Shown: positions 48,806 through 56,386 of the stretch, piece after piece | Layout of the letters: each line of letters begins with the position of its first letter | Numbering within the stretch: the first letter of the stretch is position 1 | Source of the DNA: an uncultured Clostridia bacterium | GTDB taxonomy: Bacteria; Bacillota; Clostridia; Oscillospirales; Acutalibacteraceae | DNA length: 56,386 nucleotides | NCBI GenBank assembly: GCA_946499275.1 | Contig: CAMMRL010000012.1 | Coordinates: forward strand, 1-56,386 | Direction of reading: 5' to 3' | The notes under the pieces: generated by a model | Database searches by the model: none | What the model saw: the letters and a program-made list of their open reading frames with translations, nothing else | What the model was told of the DNA's origin: nothing | Program-made: the position numbers and the translations under genes

Positions 48806-49150
48806 ATGGTGGATTACGCACCGGGGCTGGTGAGCGGCTTATCCGCTGTCCTCCCCACCTTTGCCGAACCGGTGGAAGTGAGCGGGACAGTGATCCCCTG
48901 CATCACCTACCTGGAAACCAACCGGCGGGACACGGCGGCGGTCAATGGATTGCAGTACAGCGAAATCCAGGTGCGCGTCCGGGTATGGACAACCGATAGA
49001 AAGGATCTGGCGGACTATACCGGCCGGGCGGAAGCCGCCTTGCGCCGAATGGGCTGGCAGATCACCGGCGGCGGGGAGCTGTCGGCAAACGGGCGATTTT
49101 GCCGCATTATGACCTGTCAGGCGACGGGTTGGGATACCCAAACATGGTAA
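48806..49150 (+). CDS. Tail completion/terminator protein
   Basis: A 114-residue protein between the gp10-like gene and the tail tube gene, the usual place of the tail terminator. The patterns IPCITYLETNRRDTAAVNGLQYSEIQVRVRVW and RAEAALRRMGWQITGGGEL fit the minor-capsid/tail-completion families. GGGGG precedes the start. Confidence 0.78.
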   Translation: MVDYAPGLVSGLSAVLPTFAEPVEVSGTVIPCITYLETNRRDTAAVNGLQYSEIQVRVRVWTTDRKDLADYTGRAEAALRRMGWQITGGGELSANGRFCRIMTCQATGWDTQTW

Positions 49151-49184
49151 TGGCCGTAAGACCGGCCGGAAAGGAGTTTATACA

Positions 49185-49613
49185 ATGGCGGGACTATTAA
49201 GCAAAGACATCACCCTGGGCTACGATTCCACGGGAGCGGGCAGTTCGTTTACCGATCTCCCGCTGCTCATGGAGGTGCCGGAACTGGGCGGGGAAGCGGA
49301 AAAGGTGGACGTGACCGTCCTATCCGACCCGGTAAAAAAGTACATTGACGGAATCAAGGATTTCGGGGATCTGGCGTTCAAATTCCTGTACGACAACAGC
49401 GACGCCACGTCCTCTTACCGCATCCTGAAGGGGCTGGAAGGGCAGAAAACTCCGACCAAATTTCAGATTTCCATCCCCGACGGGACGAAGTTCGTTTTTT
49501 CGGGCTTTGTCAGCGTGAAGCTGGACAGCGCGGCCGTCAACGCCGCCCTCACTTTTACCGCGACCATCGCGTTAAACAGCGACATCGAAGTGACCAACCC
49601 GTCGGAGGATTAA
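49185..49613 (+). CDS. Major tail (tube) protein
   Basis: A 142-residue beta-rich tail tube subunit. LPLLMEVPELGGEAEKVDVTVL and KDFGDLAFKFLYDNSD near the start and VSVKLDSAAVNAALTFTATIALNSDIE at the end are typical of siphovirus tube proteins. AAAGGAG precedes ATG 49185. It is followed by the tail chaperone genes, as expected. Confidence 0.9.
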   Translation: MAGLLSKDITLGYDSTGAGSSFTDLPLLMEVPELGGEAEKVDVTVLSDPVKKYIDGIKDFGDLAFKFLYDNSDATSSYRILKGLEGQKTPTKFQISIPDGTKFVFSGFVSVKLDSAAVNAALTFTATIALNSDIEVTNPSED

Positions 49614-49626
49614 GGAGGGATAAACC

Positions 49627-49974
49627 ATGCTGTATACCACTTGGCATGTGGGAGACCAAGAATATCATCTGCGGCTGACCACCAAGGCGATTATCGACCT
49701 GGAAAAAAAGCTGGGCCGCAACCCGGTTTCCCCTTTCCTGGACGTGGAAAAGGGACGGCTGGTCACGTTGACCGAGATGACCGCCATCCTCCACGCCGCC
49801 ATGCAGCCGCTCGGGCACGGGATCACCGAAGCGAAAACCTGCGAGATCCTGGACCGGTATTTTGAGGATGGGCACAACCTGTATGACCTGGTGCCGGTAT
49901 TGACCGACGTGTTTCGATCATCGGGCCTGATCCCGGCGGAAAGCGGCGAAACAGAGGAAAACGAAAAAAACTAA
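49627..49974 (+). CDS. Tail assembly chaperone, upstream (G-type) product
   Basis: A 115-residue protein binding the tape measure during tail assembly. It contains YHLRLTTKAIIDLEKKLGRNPVSPFL and VTLTEMTAILHAAMQPLGHGIT. Its last codons GAA-AAA-AAC and the stop form a slippery site, followed by a hairpin. A share of ribosomes should slip back one base and make a 242-residue fusion with the frame that ends at 50354, matching the G/GT arrangement of many long-tailed phages. Confidence 0.9.
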   Translation: MLYTTWHVGDQEYHLRLTTKAIIDLEKKLGRNPVSPFLDVEKGRLVTLTEMTAILHAAMQPLGHGITEAKTCEILDRYFEDGHNLYDLVPVLTDVFRSSGLIPAESGETEENEKN

Positions 49975-50003
49975 GCAGCGGGGACGGTGAGCAGCCGTCC
50001 CCG
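49965..50003 (+). promoter_or_regulatory. Programmed -1 ribosomal frameshift signal
   Basis: Heptamer A-AAA-AAC at 49965-49971 is in the correct frame and directly before the stop 49972-49974. After a seven-base spacer comes a perfect 9-bp stem (49979-49987 with 49995-50003, CGGGGACGG) with a seven-base loop. All three elements fit a classical -1 signal. Confidence 0.88.
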
Positions 50004-50024
50004 TCCTCTTTTACCGAACTGTGC

Positions 50025-50354
50025 ATGCGGGCGCTCCCCCTTGCACTGGATATCGGCGTCCCCGAGCGGGAGTTCTGGGGGATGACCCTGGGCGAGGTTA
50101 TGCGGGCCATCGAGAGCTACAACCGCCGGAAAGCGGCGGAAGACAAAGAGCGGGCGGCATGGGATTACCGGCTGGCGGAGCTGGTCGGCGCGTCGGTGTC
50201 CCGCCTGTTCGGCGGGAAGTATCCGCCAGCCCACGAAGCCTATCCCGGCATCCTTGAGCAGCCGCGACTAGGACAGGATTGGCGGGTTGCAAAAGATCGC
50301 CTGCTGCGGTACACGCAGGCCCACAACAAACGCCGAAAGGAGGGAAAAACTTGA
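50025..50354 (+). CDS. Tail assembly chaperone, T part of the frameshift fusion
   Basis: The frame entered after the -1 slip reads LSSGDGEQPSPSSFTELC and continues through ATG 50025 to 50354 (LDIGVPEREFWGMTLGEVMRAIESYNRRKA ...). The homologous T domains are made as an extension of the G protein, so this stretch is probably not translated alone; the ATG at 50025 has no good ribosome site. A 109-residue form is reported here only as the coding extent. It binds the tape measure, whose gene starts at 50351. Confidence 0.82.
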   Translation: MRALPLALDIGVPEREFWGMTLGEVMRAIESYNRRKAAEDKERAAWDYRLAELVGASVSRLFGGKYPPAHEAYPGILEQPRLGQDWRVAKDRLLRYTQAHNKRRKEGKT

Positions 50355-52828
50355 CTATCGACGAGCTCAAAGTGGTAATAACGGCAGAAACCGCCGGGCT
50401 GCGGCGACAGTTAAGCAGCCTAAAAGGCCAGCTATCCACGATGACAAAAAGCACGGCTTCGGCCGGGAAAAGCATCGGCGGAAGCTTCCGCGCCGTACAA
50501 AACCAGGTAAAAGACGTAGAAAAGCAGGTTTCCGCGTCTACCGGGAAGATCGGGAATGCCTTTGCCGGGCTGGGGAAGAAGCTGATCGGCGCGTTTGCCG
50601 TGGGATCGCTGGTCAACCTTGGAAAACAGGCGGTCGATCTGGCGTCCGATTTGCAGGAAGTGCAAAACGTAGTGGACACCGCGTTCGGCAGCATGTCCGA
50701 CCAGGTGGAAGCCTGGTCCAAAACCACCGTGGAAAAGTTCGGCATGTCGCAGCTATCGGCAAAGCAGACTGCATCCACCTATATGGCGATGTCCAAAGGG
50801 TTGGGGCTGGCGGGCCAGCAGGCGGCCGACATGGCGATGGCGGTGGCGGAGCGAACCGGCGACATCGCATCCTTTTACAACATGTCCCAAGCGGAAGCCG
50901 ACACCATGCTGAAATCCATCTGGACGGGCGAAACCGAGAGCTTGAAACAGATCGGCGTGGTGATGACCCAAACCAACCTGGACGCTTACGCCCTGGCGAA
51001 CGGCTTCGGCAAAACCACCGCCGCCATGAGCCAGTCCGAACAGGTGATGCTCCGGTATCAATACGTGATGGAGCAGACGGGGCTGGCCGCCGGGGATTTT
51101 GAAAAAACCTCCGGCTCCTGGGCCAACCAAACGCGGGTTTTGTCCGAGCGTTTCAAGGAATTGCTCGCCATCCTTGGGAGCGGGTTAATCCAGGCGCTTA
51201 CCCCGGTGATCCAGTTCCTGAACACGGTTTTAAGCAAGCTGATTGACGCCGCGACCGCCGCGACGCAGTTTATCGGCAGCCTGTTCGGCAGCGGGAAAAG
51301 CGCGTCGAACAATATGCAGTCGGTAGCCAATAGCACGGCGGCGGTGGAAACTGGCCTGCAAGGGGCCACCCAGCAGGCCAAAGAGCTGAAAAAAGCGACC
51401 GCCGGATTTGACGAGATGACCATCCTCTCATCCGAAACCGGGCAGGCGACGACCGGCGGGACGGCAGCGAGTATGACCGCCCCTTCCATCGGCGCCTTTG
51501 CCGAGCCGGACACGTCAAACATCCAGACGGCGGCGGATAAAGTAACGGGCATTTTTACGAATATGCTTTCCACACTGCAAACGCTGTTCGCCCCCTCGAT
51601 ATCCTCCTGGACGACTGCCTTGGTGGGCTTGGCTGTCCCGATTGGCGACGCCTTTACCCGCATACAGGGCAGCCTTGGGACGCTGTGGAACGAGACGCTC
51701 GCCCCCTTCGGCGGGTACCTCATCGGGGATTTTATCCCCAATGTGACCAACGCCTTTTCGGAAACCTTCGCGCCGATATTTTCGGACGTGATGGCGGTGG
51801 CATTTGATGAATTTGCCCTGGATTTTGATTTTGCCTGCCAGCAGATCGACAAGGTAACCAAGGACATCCTGCAGCCCGCCTTTGAGCAGGCGGAGATCGT
51901 GGCGGTGGATGTGTTCGACGGGATCAAGAAATCCTGGGACGAACACGGGGCGGGGATTTTGGAAGGATTTCAGGAATTCAAACAGTCCCTGCGGGATATC
52001 TGGAACACCCTGTACGACAACATCATCAAGCCGGTGTTTGATCGGATTGGCGGGACGGTTTCGTGGTTGTGGGATAAGCACTTGAAGCCGTTATGGGACA
52101 ACATTACCGATTTTGTGGGGAGTGTCGGCGAGTTTCTGCTGGCTTTATGGAATACCGTGCTTGCTCCAATTGTGGACTTTATTGTCACAACCGTGGGGCC
52201 GGTGGTCTCCCATGTCGTGGGTACGATCGGCGATATTGTCGGGACAGTGATCGGCGTTATATCGGATGTGATCGGCGGCATTTTAAAGTCCCTGGGCGGG
52301 TTGCTGGATTTTCTCACGGGCGTATTCACCGGAGACTGGGAAAAAGCCTGGAGCGGGATCAAGCAGTTTTTCCAGGGCATCTGGGACGGTATATGGGGCA
52401 TCGTCAAGGGCGTGGTCAACCTGATCATTGACGGGATCAACATGCTTTGGGGCGGTATTTATTCGGTTGTATCTGGTATTATCAACGGGCTGGGCGGGAT
52501 CGCCGGGGCGATCGGCGACCTGTTCGGGCAGGACTGGCATTTTTCGATGCCGGAAGAGCCGCCTTTGATCCCCAAGCTTGCCAAGGGCGGGATTGTCTCG
52601 TCGGCTACCACCGCCGTGATCGGGGAATCCGGGCGCGAAGCGGTGCTGCCGCTGGAGAACAATACGGGATGGATGGACATCCTCGTCGGCCGGATCGTGG
52701 ATGCCATCGGCATCCCTGGCGGCCGTCTGGTGCTCCAGGTCGGCGAAACTGTGATGGGCGAAGTAGCCCTGCAAAGTCTCAACGCCCTGTCCCGCCAGCG
52801 CGGCGGGCTGGACCTGCTGCTGGTTTAA
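50351..52828 (+). CDS. Tail tape measure protein
   Basis: An 825-residue protein that sets tail length. Start TTG 50351, six bases after AAGGAGGG and overlapping the chaperone stop. Order: coiled N-terminus (LRRQLSSLKGQLSTMTKSTASAGKSIGG), tape-measure core (YMAMSKGLGLAGQQAADMAMAVAERTGDIASFYNMSQAEAD, a known phage tape-measure block), several hydrophobic helical segments from about 560 to 720 (VDFIVTTVGPVVSHVVGTIGDIVG), and the C-terminal GIVSSATTAVIGESGREAVLPLEN block. Size fits a rather short tail of about 120 nm, by the usual rule of thumb. Confidence 0.93.
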   Translation: MTIDELKVVITAETAGLRRQLSSLKGQLSTMTKSTASAGKSIGGSFRAVQNQVKDVEKQVSASTGKIGNAFAGLGKKLIGAFAVGSLVNLGKQAVDLASDLQEVQNVVDTAFGSMSDQVEAWSKTTVEKFGMSQLSAKQTASTYMAMSKGLGLAGQQAADMAMAVAERTGDIASFYNMSQAEADTMLKSIWTGETESLKQIGVVMTQTNLDAYALANGFGKTTAAMSQSEQVMLRYQYVMEQTGLAAGDFEKTSGSWANQTRVLSERFKELLAILGSGLIQALTPVIQFLNTVLSKLIDAATAATQFIGSLFGSGKSASNNMQSVANSTAAVETGLQGATQQAKELKKATAGFDEMTILSSETGQATTGGTAASMTAPSIGAFAEPDTSNIQTAADKVTGIFTNMLSTLQTLFAPSISSWTTALVGLAVPIGDAFTRIQGSLGTLWNETLAPFGGYLIGDFIPNVTNAFSETFAPIFSDVMAVAFDEFALDFDFACQQIDKVTKDILQPAFEQAEIVAVDVFDGIKKSWDEHGAGILEGFQEFKQSLRDIWNTLYDNIIKPVFDRIGGTVSWLWDKHLKPLWDNITDFVGSVGEFLLALWNTVLAPIVDFIVTTVGPVVSHVVGTIGDIVGTVIGVISDVIGGILKSLGGLLDFLTGVFTGDWEKAWSGIKQFFQGIWDGIWGIVKGVVNLIIDGINMLWGGIYSVVSGIINGLGGIAGAIGDLFGQDWHFSMPEEPPLIPKLAKGGIVSSATTAVIGESGREAVLPLENNTGWMDILVGRIVDAIGIPGGRLVLQVGETVMGEVALQSLNALSRQRGGLDLLLV

Positions 52829-52837
52829 GGAGGACAT

Positions 52838-53197
52838 ATGGCGTATTTAAAGATCGGGGACACCGATTTCTCGGGAATCGTGAGCGGGCTAAAACTGGGC
52901 TACCAGGTGCTTTTGAGCGACGCGAGCGGGCGGAACGCCCGGGGGGACAACTACGTGGATATCGTCAACCGCAAGCAAAAGCTGACGGTGACCGTCCGGC
53001 AGACCACCCAGGCCGAAATGGCGGGCCTGCTGGCGGCCATCCAGCCCTATGTGGTCAACGTATCGTATCTCGACGGGGAGACGCAGGTCCTCAAGACCAT
53101 GCAGGCTTACGTCTCCACGGCAGAGCCGGAGTATTACCGGATTATCGACGGCAAAACCATGTTTAAACCGTTGACCCTATCCTTTGTGGAAATGTGA
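52838..53197 (+). CDS. Tail protein following the tape measure
   Basis: A 119-residue beta-rich protein (YLKIGDTDFSGIVSGLKLGYQVL, NYVDIVNRKQKLTVTVRQTTQAEMAGLLAAI, MFKPLTLSFVEM). In position it corresponds to small tail-tip or DUF6711-like proteins; exact role unknown. AAGGAGG precedes ATG 52838. Confidence 0.72.
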   Translation: MAYLKIGDTDFSGIVSGLKLGYQVLLSDASGRNARGDNYVDIVNRKQKLTVTVRQTTQAEMAGLLAAIQPYVVNVSYLDGETQVLKTMQAYVSTAEPEYYRIIDGKTMFKPLTLSFVEM

Positions 53198-53206
53198 GGG
53201 GATCCC

Positions 53207-54886
53207 ATGCAAACCGTAACCGAAGCCTTTCACGCGGCGGCGGCCGCCGCTGTGCGGACCGTTTACTGCCGCGTCACCATCGGGGAGGGCGACACGGCGC
53301 AGACCGTTACCGACGGAGACAACCTGGTCAGCCTAACGATGGACCGCCGGGCTTTTACCGATGCGGCGCTGATCGGCAACATCCTCCCCGCCACCGCCAC
53401 CCTAACTTTGCTCGACCGGGAGGGGGTGTATTCCGCTCTCCCGGCCGGGACCCGGTTTGCGGCGGCGGTCGGGCTGGACGCGGGCGGAGAAGCGCCGGAA
53501 TACGTCCCCCTGCCCCCGCTGTACCTGGACGAGGGCGGGATCACGGCGGACACCGTGAAAAAGACCGTTGCCCTAAAACTGTCCGACCGGCTGGCCACGG
53601 CCGGGGCGGAAAAGATCATCGGCCTGCCGGAGCAGACCTACCCGGAAACGCGGATGGCCTATCTGCTGGCGGTGTGCGATTTCGCCGGGCTGGAGTATGC
53701 GGGGGAAAGCTTCCTCGGGTCGGATCTCCCGATCCCGGAGCCGCCCAACCTATCCGGGGCGGAAACCGCCCTGTCGGTCATCGGCCGGCTGGCGGAATCC
53801 GCCCTGTGTAACGCCGTCATCCGGGCGAACGGGAAGCTGCATTTCCTCCCCCTGGCCACCACGGCGGAAGGGTTCGCCATCCCGCCCGACCAGTACAAAT
53901 CCCTGAAAACGCAGGAGACCTACGGGCCGGTCAACCGCCTGGTGTTGGCCCGCCGCCCGCAGAACGACGACGTCGCCAGAGAGGACGCGGAAAGCATCGC
54001 CGCCGACGGGCTGTGCGAGCTGATTATTGCGGACAACCCGTTTTTGGATTATGGGACGGAGGATCACCGGGGCGACTATATCGACGCGCTTTTTGCCGCT
54101 GTCCAAGGCTTCGCCTACCCCGGATATACCCTGGAGTGGAAGGGGGATCCCTCGCTGGAACCGGGGGACCGGGTTGTCCTGACCGACCTGTCCGACCGGG
54201 TCTATACGACCCTGTACGGCGGGGAAAGTCTGCAATATACCGGTGGGCTGTCCTCTACCGCGTCCACCCCATACCCCAAATTGTCAACGCAGATGGCCCA
54301 GGGCGCCACCACCGTCAAGGAGGCGGTCAGCCGGGCGGAAATCGCCGTCAATAAGGTGGAGGGACAGATCACCGCCGTGGCGGAATCGGTGGAGGACACG
54401 CAAGACTATGTCAACGGCGTGGTGGAGCAGGTTCGGGAAGAAAACAGCGCATCGCTACAGATCAGCAAAGACGAAATCCTGGATACCGTATCGCAGATTT
54501 ACACCACGCAGGACGAAACCAAAGCCTTGCGGGAAGAGGTGTCCTCCCAAATCCAACAGACAGCAAACGAGGTGGACATCCGCTTTAACCAGGCACAGGA
54601 ATCCACCCAGCAAGTGGCGGACGACCTAGAGACAGAAATAACCGAGCGGGAGACATATATCCGGTTTACGCCGGATGGCATGGAGCTGGGTAAGAGCGAC
54701 AGCTCCCTGGTCGCCAAGCTGAGCAACGATAAGCTGGCCTTTGTGGACGGCGGGAAGGAAGTCTCGTATTTTAGCAACAGCAAACAGTACATCACCCAAG
54801 CGGAGATAACCGAAACCCTGCAGCTCGGCAAATACGCCTTTGTGCTGCGGGCAAACGGCAACCTGTCGCTGGTGTGGAAAGGATGA
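53207..54886 (+). CDS. Tail-tip/baseplate structural protein
   Basis: A 559-residue protein. The first part (about 1-340) looks like a tail-hub protein: FTDAALIGNILPATATLTLLDREG, ETRMAYLLAVCDFAGLEY, PGYTLEWKGDPSLEPGDRVVLTD. From about 360 a long coiled coil (VKEAVSRAEIAVNKVEGQITAVAESVEDTQDYVN) leads to a short beta-rich end (YIRFTPDGMELGKSDSSLVAKLSNDKLAFVDGG), a layout of fibre-bearing baseplate proteins. It probably holds the host-binding apparatus. Confidence 0.8.
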   Translation: MQTVTEAFHAAAAAAVRTVYCRVTIGEGDTAQTVTDGDNLVSLTMDRRAFTDAALIGNILPATATLTLLDREGVYSALPAGTRFAAAVGLDAGGEAPEYVPLPPLYLDEGGITADTVKKTVALKLSDRLATAGAEKIIGLPEQTYPETRMAYLLAVCDFAGLEYAGESFLGSDLPIPEPPNLSGAETALSVIGRLAESALCNAVIRANGKLHFLPLATTAEGFAIPPDQYKSLKTQETYGPVNRLVLARRPQNDDVAREDAESIAADGLCELIIADNPFLDYGTEDHRGDYIDALFAAVQGFAYPGYTLEWKGDPSLEPGDRVVLTDLSDRVYTTLYGGESLQYTGGLSSTASTPYPKLSTQMAQGATTVKEAVSRAEIAVNKVEGQITAVAESVEDTQDYVNGVVEQVREENSASLQISKDEILDTVSQIYTTQDETKALREEVSSQIQQTANEVDIRFNQAQESTQQVADDLETEITERETYIRFTPDGMELGKSDSSLVAKLSNDKLAFVDGGKEVSYFSNSKQYITQAEITETLQLGKYAFVLRANGNLSLVWKG

Positions 54887-54890
54887 TTGG

Positions 54891-56386
54891 ATGGCAAGCG
54901 TAAGCAATACCTGTACCGGGTCATCCGGGAGCAAATACACGATCCGGCTATATTACAGCTTAAACAGCCAGAATATCAGCGGGAACACGTCCAATATCAC
55001 GGTATACGCCACCCTGCAACGCAACGACGGCTACGCCAATTCCGCCTACAACGGCTATGAGAGCCAAAACCGCTCGGTGCTGACGGTAGCCGGGGCAAAA
55101 CGGGTGGACAAAAACTTTATTTTGGATACCCGCAATAATCGAGTACAGGAGCTGTCCCGTTGGACGGGGAATATATCCCACAACGCGGATGGGACGAAAA
55201 CCATCGCCTTGGCGGCCAGCTTTACGTCTTCAATGTCCTCCCTGACTGGCGGCAGCGTGTCCACCAACTGGACATTGCCCGCCATCCCCCGCGTGTCGGA
55301 TTTTAATTTGATCCCGGATACGGTGGACGCCGGGCAGTTCATGAAAATCCAGGTGCTGGACAGCTCAAGGACCCTCGCCCACACGGTGACCATCACCCTG
55401 GGCAGTTACAAGCAAGTAATCGAGTATGCCCCGGGGGACGTGAGCCACGATTTCCGCCCCCCACCGGATTGGTGCAACGCCATCCCAAACGCTACATCGG
55501 CTGCCGCCACCGTGACGGTGACCACCAAAAGCGGGTCCACCGTTTTGGGCAGCAAATCCAAGACACTGACCATCCGGGTGCCGTCCATCATCGTACCGTC
55601 GGCGGGGACGCTCTCGGTCACCCGCGTGGACGGGGCCGTCCCCTCGGGCTGGGGGATCTATGTACAGGGGTACAGCAAGGCAACGGTTAAGCTGACCGGG
55701 GCGGCCGGGAGCTATGGGAGCACGATCAAATCCTATAGCTTATCCGGCGGCGGGTATTCCTCCGCGTCGTCGTCCTTTACCACCGGTGTGTTAAAGACGG
55801 CGGGGACGGTGTCCTTTACCGGCAAGGTGACCGACAGCCGGGGACGGACGGCGACAGCCACACAATCCATCACTGTGCAGGCCTATTCCCTGCCGAAGTT
55901 CGGCGCTGTCCGCGTCTACCGATGCAACGCTGCGGGGGCGGAGGATTCCACCGGCGGGTACGTGGCGATCCAAGCGTCGTACAGCTATACGTCCCTCGGG
56001 GGGAAAAACACCTGCTCCGGCAGCTACCGGCTCGCCCGTGTGGGTGGGGGCGGGAGCGCGCTCACCGGCTCGTTTGCCAGCGGGACGAAAGTGATCGTCC
56101 CTGGGGTTGACGGGGATTATTCCTGGTCCGTAACGTTGGCCTTGAAAGACGCGCTGAACACCACGACCTACAACACGGAGGTATCGACCGCCGCGACCAC
56201 CATGGACTTCCTGGAAGGCGGCAAAGGGGTGGCGGTCGGCAAGGTGGCGGAAGCGGAAAACCTGCTGGACGTGGCGTTCGACGTCCGGTTTCGCGGGGAG
56301 GTGGCCTTTGACGCGCCGGCGGCGGTTTTGTCGGATCTGGGGATCGGCGACTATGTCGTGGAGACCGGCAGCAACGGCAACGGGCG
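54891..56386 (+). CDS. Tail structural protein, DUF859-like (cut by window edge)
   Basis: At least 498 residues, open to the right edge. ATG 54891 follows AAAGGA. The N-terminus (NTCTGSSGSKYTIRLYYSLNSQNI, ITVYATLQRNDGYANSAYNGY) and beta-rich repeats (LPAIPRVSDFNL, KTLTIRVPSIIVPSAGTLSVTRV) fit the DUF859 family of siphovirus tail proteins; MDFLEGGKGVAVGKVAEAENLLDVAFDVRF is a conserved block before the receptor-binding end. A receptor-binding or distal tail role is inferred. Confidence 0.8.
   Translation, partial: MASVSNTCTGSSGSKYTIRLYYSLNSQNISGNTSNITVYATLQRNDGYANSAYNGYESQNRSVLTVAGAKRVDKNFILDTRNNRVQELSRWTGNISHNADGTKTIALAASFTSSMSSLTGGSVSTNWTLPAIPRVSDFNLIPDTVDAGQFMKIQVLDSSRTLAHTVTITLGSYKQVIEYAPGDVSHDFRPPPDWCNAIPNATSAAATVTVTTKSGSTVLGSKSKTLTIRVPSIIVPSAGTLSVTRVDGAVPSGWGIYVQGYSKATVKLTGAAGSYGSTIKSYSLSGGGYSSASSSFTTGVLKTAGTVSFTGKVTDSRGRTATATQSITVQAYSLPKFGAVRVYRCNAAGAEDSTGGYVAIQASYSYTSLGGKNTCSGSYRLARVGGGGSALTGSFASGTKVIVPGVDGDYSWSVTLALKDALNTTTYNTEVSTAATTMDFLEGGKGVAVGKVAEAENLLDVAFDVRFRGEVAFDAPAAVLSDLGIGDYVVETGSNGNG

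Larger units (their letters stand above)
33337..56386 (+). mobile_element. Siphovirus-like prophage, left part (right end outside window)
   Basis: Starts at the tRNA-tail attachment site and runs past the window edge. Gene order follows temperate siphoviruses of Bacillota: integrase and repressor leftward; early, replication, packaging, head, tail tube, tape measure and tail-tip genes rightward. Structural genes are all intact, so the phage may be functional. Holin and endolysin genes are not yet reached at the edge. Confidence 0.92.

Overview
The window reads as a chromosome segment of an anaerobic, moderately GC-rich Bacillota (Clostridia, probably Oscillospiraceae/Ruminococcaceae-like). 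The basis is strong Shine-Dalgarno sites (AGGAGG-like), lipoprotein and NPxTG-type cell-wall signals, an AraC regulator with MalF/MalG-type permeases, and a prophage with an SPP1/PBSX-like packaging and head module. This placement is by gene style only; there is no rRNA or complete tRNA to confirm it.

Region A (1-28.5 kb) is a surface and transport locus. It opens with a collapsed ABC exporter pseudogene and a wall-anchored carbohydrate-binding-like protein. An AraC regulator then precedes eight co-directional genes: a 964-residue solute-binding protein fused to carbohydrate-binding-like modules, a permease pair, an NHL/TPR/YIP1 membrane protein, a DUF5696 protein, a second permease pair and a lipoprotein solute-binding protein. 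No transport ATPase is encoded. An LD-carboxypeptidase on the other strand is followed by a wall-anchored LamG/metallophosphoesterase protein, two DUF4434+FN3 lipoproteins (one frameshifted), a second carbohydrate-binding-like surface protein, an SGNH hydrolase, an ADP-ribosylglycohydrolase and a cytoplasmic-type DUF4434 protein. Together they look like capture, processing and import of an unknown extracellular glycan or glycoconjugate.

Region B (28.5-33.3 kb) is a decay zone: a group II intron reverse-transcriptase remnant, a VWA-protein pseudogene, an aminoglycoside/choline-kinase-like pseudogene, an unknown pseudogene, a GIY-YIG/DUF4357 protein, a small CxCPxC protein and several strong terminators.

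Region C (33.3 kb to the right edge) is a siphovirus-like prophage integrated at a tRNA 3' end. A 23-bp tRNA 3'-terminal copy lies next to the tyrosine integrase; the other end and the lysis genes are outside the window. Order: integrase, SAP/MuF-tail accessory protein, a LexA-box promoter with a 58-residue ORF convergent with the repressor, a repressor lacking a self-cleavage domain, an early promoter with a palindromic operator, tandem small HTH genes, antirepressor, small early genes, replisome organizer with iteron-like repeats, DnaC-like loader, late regulator, terminases, portal, MuF protein fused to an HExxH domain, scaffold, capsid, connectors, tail tube, tail chaperones joined by a programmed -1 frameshift, tape measure and tail-tip proteins.

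Most notable: (1) the prophage switch, where a near-perfect promoter carrying an SOS box drives a tiny ORF running into the 3' end of a non-cleavable repressor, suggesting an SOS-induced antirepressor; (2) the lysogeny-side SAP protein that shares a zinc-cluster tail with the phage's own MuF protein; (3) the MuF-HExxH fusion with a small acidic downstream ORF; (4) the DUF5696/YIP1/two-permease-pair operon of unknown substrate.
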